DNA from: Spirosoma endbachense
GTDB lineage: Bacteria; Bacteroidota; Bacteroidia; Cytophagales; Spirosomataceae
Direction: 5' to 3'
Assembly: GCF_010233585.1 (NCBI RefSeq)
Contig: NZ_CP045997.1
Span: forward strand, 816,522 to 880,521
Length of the DNA stretch: 64,000 nt
This document shows, piece after piece, positions 34,418 to 40,366 of this stretch. The position numbers were made by a program, and so were the translations under genes. Positions within the stretch are counted from its first letter, which is position 1. Each line of letters starts with the position of its first letter. Below the pieces are notes generated by a model. It was not told where the DNA came from, searched no databases, and saw nothing but the letters and a program-made list of their open reading frames with translations.

Positions 34418-35437
34418 ATGAAAGCGGCTTATTACACCGGAAATCAACAATTTGTCGTAAAGGAAACGACCCCCGAGCCACTTTATCCAGGTATGGTTCG
34501 GCTGAAGGTCGCTTACTGTGGCGTTTGCGGAACGGATGTCCATATCTATCATGGCAAAATGGACCAGCGGGTACGAATGCCTCAGGTTATTGGGCATGAG
34601 GTTTCGGGTGAGATTGCGGAGATCGGAGCGGGGGTCACTGGCTGGAAGGTTGGTGATCGGGTGGCGGTTCGGCCTTTGCAGCCGGGCATCGAAGACCCGT
34701 CTGACAATGGGCAGCGACACATCGGCAAGAACCTGAAATTTATTGGTATCGATACGTCGGGTGGGATGCAGGCATATTGGAATGTTCCTGCGTATACACT
34801 TCACCGGTTGCCCGATAATTTATCGCTGCAACTGGGAGCACTTGCCGAACCGCTGGCCGTAGCCTGTCATGATGTTCGGATGAGCCAGTTAAAATCCGGC
34901 GAAAATGCGATCATTATTGGTGGCGGGCCAATTGGTCTTCTAATTGCGCTGGTGGCCCGAAATAGAGGAGCCAATATCCTGATTTCAGAGCCAAACCCAA
35001 CCCGTCTGGCGTTGTGCCGGTCGTTGGCTATTCCGGCAGTTAATCCGCTGGACGATGATCTGACGAAGAAAGTAGAAACGTTCACCAATGGGGCAATGGC
35101 TGATGTTGTCTTTGAGGTATCGGGCGTGGCCGCTGGCGTACAAACCATGACACAACTGGTTCGGGCGCGCGGGCGAATCGTGATGGTAGCGATTCATAGT
35201 GAACCGAAAACGATCGATCTGTTTCGCTTTTTCTGGCGGGAATTGCAACTCATCGGAGCACGCGTCTACGAACCGGAAGATTTCGACGAAGCGATTGAGC
35301 TGGCTGCATCCGGAAAATTACCCCTCGATCAGCTTGTTACACAAATTTCGCCCCTGGACGAGATTCAGCGCGTATTCGAAACAATCGACAATAATCCGGC
35401 CGGAATGAAATATTTACTCAAATGTGCTGAATTATAG
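34418..35437 (+). CDS. Medium-chain (MDR) dehydrogenase lacking the structural zinc loop
   Basis: This 339-residue cytosolic enzyme resembles sorbitol or threonine dehydrogenases. The catalytic zinc motifs are AYCGVCGTDVHIYHG (Cys37) and IGHEVSGEIAEIGAGV (His60-Glu61), and GALAEPLAVACHDV carries a further Glu ligand. The nucleotide-binding fold is AIIIGGGPIGLLIALVARNR, and ISEPNPTRLALC gives the cofactor acidic residue (Glu), favouring NAD. The lobe that in relatives holds four Cys for structural zinc (residues 85-112 here) has none: RPLQPGIEDPSDNGQRHIGK. It is the last gene of the plus-strand PUL block, 11 bases after VOC. It probably oxidises or reduces a sugar or sugar acid. Confidence 0.88.
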   Translation: MKAAYYTGNQQFVVKETTPEPLYPGMVRLKVAYCGVCGTDVHIYHGKMDQRVRMPQVIGHEVSGEIAEIGAGVTGWKVGDRVAVRPLQPGIEDPSDNGQRHIGKNLKFIGIDTSGGMQAYWNVPAYTLHRLPDNLSLQLGALAEPLAVACHDVRMSQLKSGENAIIIGGGPIGLLIALVARNRGANILISEPNPTRLALCRSLAIPAVNPLDDDLTKKVETFTNGAMADVVFEVSGVAAGVQTMTQLVRARGRIVMVAIHSEPKTIDLFRFFWRELQLIGARVYEPEDFDEAIELAASGKLPLDQLVTQISPLDEIQRVFETIDNNPAGMKYLLKCAEL

Positions 35438-35545
35438 TGGACTCCCGTCCATCAGTAATCGGTTGCTTTCCGCTTTATTGGCTAACAATTAGTCGGCGAT
35501 AGTGAAGTCTGGAAACATCTACATAAATCAGTATTTTAAAACGTT

Positions 35546-35575
35546 TTTGGTTGTAATGGGGAGAAAATAGCTTTC
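35546..35575 (+). promoter_or_regulatory. Candidate Bacteroidota promoter of the DUF4886-like gene
   Basis: TTTG (35546-35549) and TAGCTTTC (35568-35575) are 18 bases apart, matching the TTTG / TAnnTTTG pattern with one mismatch. The predicted transcript start would be about 40 bases before the ATG at 35625. This suggests the gene is transcribed separately from the PUL upstream, across a 187-base gap. Confidence 0.35.
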
Positions 35576-35624
35576 TGCGCATTTATTTAGGTATACTGAA
35601 ACTTTACGTCAGCCGTCTTTAAAA

Positions 35625-36602
35625 ATGATTTATCTCAGATACGTTAGACAGAAACGAGTACTACTTTTCTTCCTGCTTTTTACGGTTGAAGCGGCCTTTT
35701 CGCAGCCGACATCATCGGCTGGCAACAGTGGAAAGCACCCAGTACGCTTATTTCTTATCGGAAATAGTTTTTCGCAGAATGCAACAAAATACCTGCCCCA
35801 GTTAAGCAAAGAGGGGGGGCATGATCTCGTCATTGGACGTGCCGAAATTGGGGGTAGTTCGCTGCAAAGGCACTGGGATCATGTAGAAGCCGCCGAACAG
35901 AATCCGGATGACCCCAAAGGCAAACCATATGGAGGAAAATCCCTGAAGATGCTGTTGTCAGAAGGAGTCTGGGATGTCGTTACCATTCAGCAGGCTTCCA
36001 TCCTTTCCGGTGATGTGGAAACGTATCGGCCCTACGCGCGAAAGCTGTATGATTACGTCAAAAAATTACAGCCTAATGCTACTGTTGTTTTCCATCAGAC
36101 CTGGGCGTATCGGACTGATTCAAAAGATTTTAGCCAAATCGCAGCCAGAGATTCTGCCCGGAGTGCGGAGCAAATGTGGGAGAAGTCGAGAGCGGCTTAC
36201 CACACCATTGCCAACGAATTAGGCATTCCGATCATTCCGAATGGCGACGCGTTCTGGCGGATCAATTCGACGGCTAAATGGGCTTACCAAAAAGACAATA
36301 CGTTTAAGTATCGTCAGCCGCAATCGCCCGCCCTTCCCGATCAGACTCATTCCTTGCATATGGGCTACCGCTGGGATAAAGACAAACTGGCTTTTGATTC
36401 CCACCATGCCAATGACGCAGGTTGCTATCTGGGCGCCCTGGTTTGGTACGGTTTCCTATTTGACGAATCGCCGGTTAAACTGACCTTTTGTCCTGATGGA
36501 ATTGCGCCCGATTTTGCGAAGCAGTTGCGAAAAACGGCCTGGTCAACGGTGAAAAAGGAACGGAAAACATCGGCTTACGTGCTGGCGGATGTCGAAAACT
36601 AA
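35625..36602 (+). CDS. DUF4886-like SGNH hydrolase, exported
   Basis: The protein has 325 residues with a signal peptide (VLLFFLLFTVEAAFSQ). RLFLIGNSFSQNATKYLPQL is a GDS-like block I in which GNSFS carries the candidate Ser. IGGSSLQRHWDH gives the block II Gly. WDVVTIQQASILSG stands where block III GxND would be, and FHQTWAYRTDS follows. The end has FDSHHANDAGCYLGALVWYG, giving the Asp-x-x-His-type pair. This matches the DUF4886 group, common beside polysaccharide genes and presumed to be carbohydrate esterases. It has its own candidate promoter and ends at palindrome copy 3, making it a likely single-gene unit between two convergent operons. Confidence 0.75.
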   Translation: MIYLRYVRQKRVLLFFLLFTVEAAFSQPTSSAGNSGKHPVRLFLIGNSFSQNATKYLPQLSKEGGHDLVIGRAEIGGSSLQRHWDHVEAAEQNPDDPKGKPYGGKSLKMLLSEGVWDVVTIQQASILSGDVETYRPYARKLYDYVKKLQPNATVVFHQTWAYRTDSKDFSQIAARDSARSAEQMWEKSRAAYHTIANELGIPIIPNGDAFWRINSTAKWAYQKDNTFKYRQPQSPALPDQTHSLHMGYRWDKDKLAFDSHHANDAGCYLGALVWYGFLFDESPVKLTFCPDGIAPDFAKQLRKTAWSTVKKERKTSAYVLADVEN

Positions 36603-36622
36603 CGCCAATTCTATTGGCCCGT

Positions 36623-36697
36623 CGTTCGGCCCTTGCGACTAAACCCCGTGCCACGGTTCAAAACCGTGGCACGGGGTTTAGTCGCAAGGGCCGAACG
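36623..36697. repeat. Long palindrome, copy 3 of the CCRTGCCACGGTT family
   Basis: A perfect 36-base inverted repeat (36623-36658 and 36662-36697) with only a 3-base loop. The loop-proximal 13 bases of the left arm are CCGTGCCACGGTT (36646-36658), identical to copy 1. It fills the gap between two convergent stop codons (20 bases after one, 14 bases before the other), so it may serve as a bidirectional terminator. Confidence 0.85.
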
Positions 36698-36711
36698 AAA
36701 AACTATTATCG

Positions 36712-37425
36712 TTAAAAACGGCCAAACTCTTTATAGACATCAAATGGATCTCGTCCGGTGGCCATAGCCTGACGGCTCTGCGATTCGCTGGCAAACCATT
36801 CTTCGGCCAGTTCCAGCACTTGTATCGTCAGTTCCTGAGGTACCACGACAACCCCATCGTTATCACCGAAAATATAGTCGCCCGGATTTACTTTCAATAA
36901 GCCGTCCATCCCTTTTACGAAAATCGGAATCTGGTAATCAACGACCATGAATCGGCCGAATGCTTCGACGGGATTGCGAAACCGGCAGAATGTAGGGAAG
37001 TTCATGTCGATCAGGTAGTTAGAGTCGCGGGTTGATCCGTCTATTACGGCTCCCACGCATCCATGAGCGGCCGCGGCCGTAGCCGAGATTTCACCAAAAT
37101 GCCCACATGACAGATCTCCCTGCGTATCCCGTATCTGCACAATGCCCGGCGTCATACTTTTGAACATACCCAGCCGAATATCATGGACTTTCTCGTCGCG
37201 GCTGGGCGTGGCAATGCCGTGGGCGGTAAAAGCCGGACCAGCAACTTTCATGACACTGGTGAGCGGGTAAATGCCGCTGGCCATGCATTGTTGATGATAA
37301 CCAAGATGTTCGAGTGCGTCGGATACGAGTCCCGCATACAATCGGAGGTATCGGGTCTGAATTTCTTGCCAATCATAATTTACCTCTACTTTCCGAATAG
37401 GATACGAATTCGTGATAACTTCCAT
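36712..37425 (-). CDS. RraA-like / class II pyruvate aldolase family protein
   Basis: The protein has 237 residues. AHGCVGAVIDGSTRDSNYLI includes the Arg-Asp pair kept in active aldolases of this family. NPGDYIFGDNDGVVVVPQEL is a close match to the family C-terminal block. The strand DLSCGHFGEISATAAAAHG and the GMFKSMTPGIVQIRDT region complete the fold. It is the last gene of the minus-strand PUL, which also encodes a sugar-acid dehydratase. A dehydratase plus pyruvate-releasing aldolase would degrade aldonic or aldaric acids to pyruvate and a small aldehyde (inference). The paralogue at 31208 shares the fold but differs widely in sequence. Its substrate is unproven. Confidence 0.83.
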   Translation of the reverse strand: MEVITNSYPIRKVEVNYDWQEIQTRYLRLYAGLVSDALEHLGYHQQCMASGIYPLTSVMKVAGPAFTAHGIATPSRDEKVHDIRLGMFKSMTPGIVQIRDTQGDLSCGHFGEISATAAAAHGCVGAVIDGSTRDSNYLIDMNFPTFCRFRNPVEAFGRFMVVDYQIPIFVKGMDGLLKVNPGDYIFGDNDGVVVVPQELTIQVLELAEEWFASESQSRQAMATGRDPFDVYKEFGRF

Positions 37426-37457
37426 ACTACCAGTTGTTTAGTGTGTTCTTAATCAAT

Positions 37458-39113
37458 TTATTGAATTTTGAGACTACCTTTCAAAGGTGTTTTATAGGCG
37501 ACTAACTGGCCTTTTTCTGCTTCCGTAATGACCAGTCCCAGGCGACCCGACGGATCGAACGCACAGTTGGTCGGGTTCTGACCCGGCAGATCAATCTGAT
37601 GGACAACAGCACCGTGTTTATTGATGACATGAATTTTGCCAGTCCCGTAAACGGCTACGTAGAGGTTACCCTCTTCGCCGAAGGCCATGCCGTCTGGCCC
37701 GCCTGGTCCCTGTGGTCCCTGTACGGTTGCCCATACGGTTGCATCGGTCCAGTCGCCGGTTTCAGCCTTCCAGGCTCCTTTCCAGAGCCGGTGTCGGTAG
37801 GTTTCAGCCAGAATCAGCGTTTTGCCATCAGCACTGAATGCCAGCCCATTCGGAAAGTATTTGCCCGTTGTGATCTTTTTGGCCGTTCCGTCGCGCGTCC
37901 GAACAGCGACGTAGCCTGTTGGTTCCTGCCGCGATTCGCCGGGGCAGGTAAAGACCAGATTACCTGCCGGATCGAAGGCTAAATCGTTGGGTTTATTGAG
38001 CGGCTCGCCGTCGATCTGATCGAGGATGGTTTCGGTTTTTTCTGTGTTGGGGTCGAAACGGCGAATGGCTCGCTGAGCAGAATCGCAAAACCAGATTTTC
38101 CCCTGCCTATCAATTGCAATACCGTTGGGGCCACCACCCACCCGAAAGCGCTTCAGTTTCCCATGGTGATACTGAACCAGACTTTCGCCTTTTAACTCAA
38201 CGGCCCACAGACTACCATCGGGCGCAAAGGCCGGGCCTTCGGGGAAGTTTAGTCCTGTAGCCAGCGTGCTTAGTCGGCCCGGATTTTTGAGGGGATATTG
38301 CTGGTGAATCTGTTGAATTTCCTGATCGGATAGCGCCCGGTCGAAAATGGCTAAACCACCGAGTTGCCCAACAAAATCGTTGCCTATCCTGCCTAATCGA
38401 TGAACAGCGCCCACGGTAAAATCAGCCCCATCATCACCTCCATCGAAAATTCCTTCGGCATAGGCATACGGATTTCGATTAGCCCGTCCGTCGAACGTAC
38501 CGTTGCGATACGATTTGATCTGCTGCCCATCATAGGTCAGGGCCACAAATGTCCACTCATCGAACAGAACGGGTGTTTGGCCAATGGCCACATCGACGCA
38601 CCATTTTTCGCCAGGGGTTGGGCCGCCTACACCCGAAATATGGCCACAGACCTGTTCGCCACTTTCATGAAGGCGAATGTTTAAAAACAGGCAGTACTGG
38701 CGTTTTTTCTGAGTTTCGTTCCAGAGGCCAGCAATGGCTTCACATTCGGAGCTGCCGTTACTTTTGGGTTGCCGTTTTACCCAGGCCAGCATGGTTACCT
38801 GTGCGTTTTTGCCGCGAATGTTCAGGCCGGGGCACTCGGCGCGGGGAATGGTCAGGTATTCATGCTCTTTGATGTCGAGCGAATAACCAGACAGAACACC
38901 GCCCTTTATAACCGGAACCGGACCGGTTGGCTCCTGCAACCCATAAGCATATTTCCCGCTGGCACGTAACGGCTGCTTCCCCGAAAAATCCCAGAGACAC
39001 AACAGATTGGGTATTGAGCGCAGATCTGATTGAAGCGATAACGCGTCAGTAGAGTTGGTCATCATCATACCGCTGAGTAGAGTTGTATTCGTTAAAAAAG
39101 TCCGTCTGTTCAT
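37458..39113 (-). CDS. LamG-like domain fused to SMP-30/gluconolactonase-like beta-propeller
   Basis: The protein has 551 residues. It starts MNRRTFLTNTTLLSGMMM, a Tat-type signal. Residues about 45-275 form a concanavalin/LamG-like domain (NLLCLWDFSGKQPL, EWTFVALTYDGQQIKSYRNG, QLGGLAIFDRALSDQEIQQI). Residues about 285-545 are an SMP-30/LRE-type six-blade propeller (LNFPEGPAFAPDGSLWAVEL, GGGPNGIAIDRQGKIWFCDS, LNKPNDLAFDPAGNLVFTCP, KYFPNGLAFSADGKTLILAE, PDGMAFGEEGNLYVAVYG). The Glu in PEGP, the Asn in KPND and the Asp in GPDGM are the usual divalent-metal ligands of lactonases. It may hydrolyse a sugar lactone, with the LamG part binding glycan. It overlaps the MFS gene upstream by 4 bases. 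Confidence 0.82.
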   Translation of the reverse strand: MNRRTFLTNTTLLSGMMMTNSTDALSLQSDLRSIPNLLCLWDFSGKQPLRASGKYAYGLQEPTGPVPVIKGGVLSGYSLDIKEHEYLTIPRAECPGLNIRGKNAQVTMLAWVKRQPKSNGSSECEAIAGLWNETQKKRQYCLFLNIRLHESGEQVCGHISGVGGPTPGEKWCVDVAIGQTPVLFDEWTFVALTYDGQQIKSYRNGTFDGRANRNPYAYAEGIFDGGDDGADFTVGAVHRLGRIGNDFVGQLGGLAIFDRALSDQEIQQIHQQYPLKNPGRLSTLATGLNFPEGPAFAPDGSLWAVELKGESLVQYHHGKLKRFRVGGGPNGIAIDRQGKIWFCDSAQRAIRRFDPNTEKTETILDQIDGEPLNKPNDLAFDPAGNLVFTCPGESRQEPTGYVAVRTRDGTAKKITTGKYFPNGLAFSADGKTLILAETYRHRLWKGAWKAETGDWTDATVWATVQGPQGPGGPDGMAFGEEGNLYVAVYGTGKIHVINKHGAVVHQIDLPGQNPTNCAFDPSGRLGLVITEAEKGQLVAYKTPLKGSLKIQ

Positions 39114-40366
39114 ATACTGAGTTCTCTGTCCTTATCGAAAAACCAGATTGCCCCGCTACCGATGAACAGGCTACCCAGCACATAAACCCCCGATAAACTC
39201 GCCAGACCCGCTGTCAGGCCGAGGGTGGGTTTCAGTACACCCAGCAGATATGGGGCTGAGGCTCCAATCAGGAAAGCGCAGGCTAATACCAAACCGTAAG
39301 CCGACGACCGTATTTTCGGAGAAACCACTTCATAGAGCGAAGCGACAATATTGGAATCGTACCAGCCCCGAAAAATGCCGAACAGAAATAAGGCTATGTA
39401 GGTCATGATCTGGGTCTGACTCATGCTGATCCAGTAGATAAAGGGCGCCCCCAGCAATAAGCCCAGTGCCTGCACGACCAGACGGCTGCGGGGATTCGTT
39501 TTTGCGTAATGATCGGCTATTTTAGCTCCTGACAATACGCCCAGAAAGGCCCCGAGGTGATGATAGAACAAGGCCGAAAAACCCGCATCGGTCAGGCTCA
39601 TTCCGAACTTATCGACCAGAAATGAAGGCATCCAGGTCAGATAGCCAACATTGACAAAGACCATACAGCCAAAACCCAGCGTCAGCATGATGACCGTTGG
39701 TTTGCGGATCACAATGCGTGCCGTTTCGCCGATCTCTGCCAATAAGGGCTGATGTGAATGGGTTGCGAGCGTCGTGATGTCCTTCGGAATCCGGCTGAAA
39801 AACACGACAGCCAACACAATGCCGAGGCTGCCGAACAAATAGAACGCGTTTTGCCAGCCGTATCGCTCCCCAATGTACCCCGCAATTAGACCGCTTAAAA
39901 TAATGCCGAAGTAGACGGCGGTCTGGTGAATCGAAAGGGCAAAGGATCGATTCTCCCGATAGGTCTCACCCAGCAACGCATTGGCCGACGGCGCATAAAA
40001 GGCTTCGCCACCACCGGTTGCTACACCCCGTAGCAGAATGAATTGAAAAACGGTTGAACAGAAACCCGTCATCAGCGTGGCAAATGACCAGAATAACAGG
40101 CAAAAGCCCAGGATATTCCGGCGCGAAAACCGGTCGCCGATGAAACCGGCTATGGGTACCAGTAAGCCATACGTCCAGACCAATGCCGAAGCGATAAGGC
40201 CCAGTTCGGCGTCGGTCAATCCCAGATCGTCCCGGATGAGGGGCAACACCACGCTGAAAATCTGCCGGTCGGCCTGATTCAGGAAGAAAGCCAGCCAAAG
40301 CAGCAGCAGCAACTCCCAGCGATAGCCGGTTGGTTTGCGGGTAATAGAAGGGGCAGAGTCAACCAT
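39110..40366 (-). CDS. MFS transporter, anion:cation symporter (hexuronate-like)
   Basis: A 418-residue, 12-helix carrier. The first loop has NQADRQIFSVVLPLIRDDLG, and the A-motif loop has GFIGDRFSRRNILGFC. Helix 4 shows LLRGVATGGGEAFYAPSANA, typical of the ACS subfamily that moves hexuronates, glucarate or phthalate-type acids. FFSRIPKDITTLATHSHQP is the central cytosolic loop. Import of a sugar acid fits the dehydratase, lactonase and aldolase genes around it. The ATG overlaps the GH2 stop by one base and its own stop overlaps the SMP-30 ATG by four. The specific substrate cannot be read. Confidence 0.87.
   Translation of the reverse strand: MVDSAPSITRKPTGYRWELLLLLWLAFFLNQADRQIFSVVLPLIRDDLGLTDAELGLIASALVWTYGLLVPIAGFIGDRFSRRNILGFCLLFWSFATLMTGFCSTVFQFILLRGVATGGGEAFYAPSANALLGETYRENRSFALSIHQTAVYFGIILSGLIAGYIGERYGWQNAFYLFGSLGIVLAVVFFSRIPKDITTLATHSHQPLLAEIGETARIVIRKPTVIMLTLGFGCMVFVNVGYLTWMPSFLVDKFGMSLTDAGFSALFYHHLGAFLGVLSGAKIADHYAKTNPRSRLVVQALGLLLGAPFIYWISMSQTQIMTYIALFLFGIFRGWYDSNIVASLYEVVSPKIRSSAYGLVLACAFLIGASAPYLLGVLKPTLGLTAGLASLSGVYVLGSLFIGSGAIWFFDKDRELSI

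Noticed and set aside
5763..36697. The long palindromes as insertion-sequence ends or a CRISPR array
   Set aside because: No transposase or target duplication is near them, they are not regularly spaced and there are no spacers.
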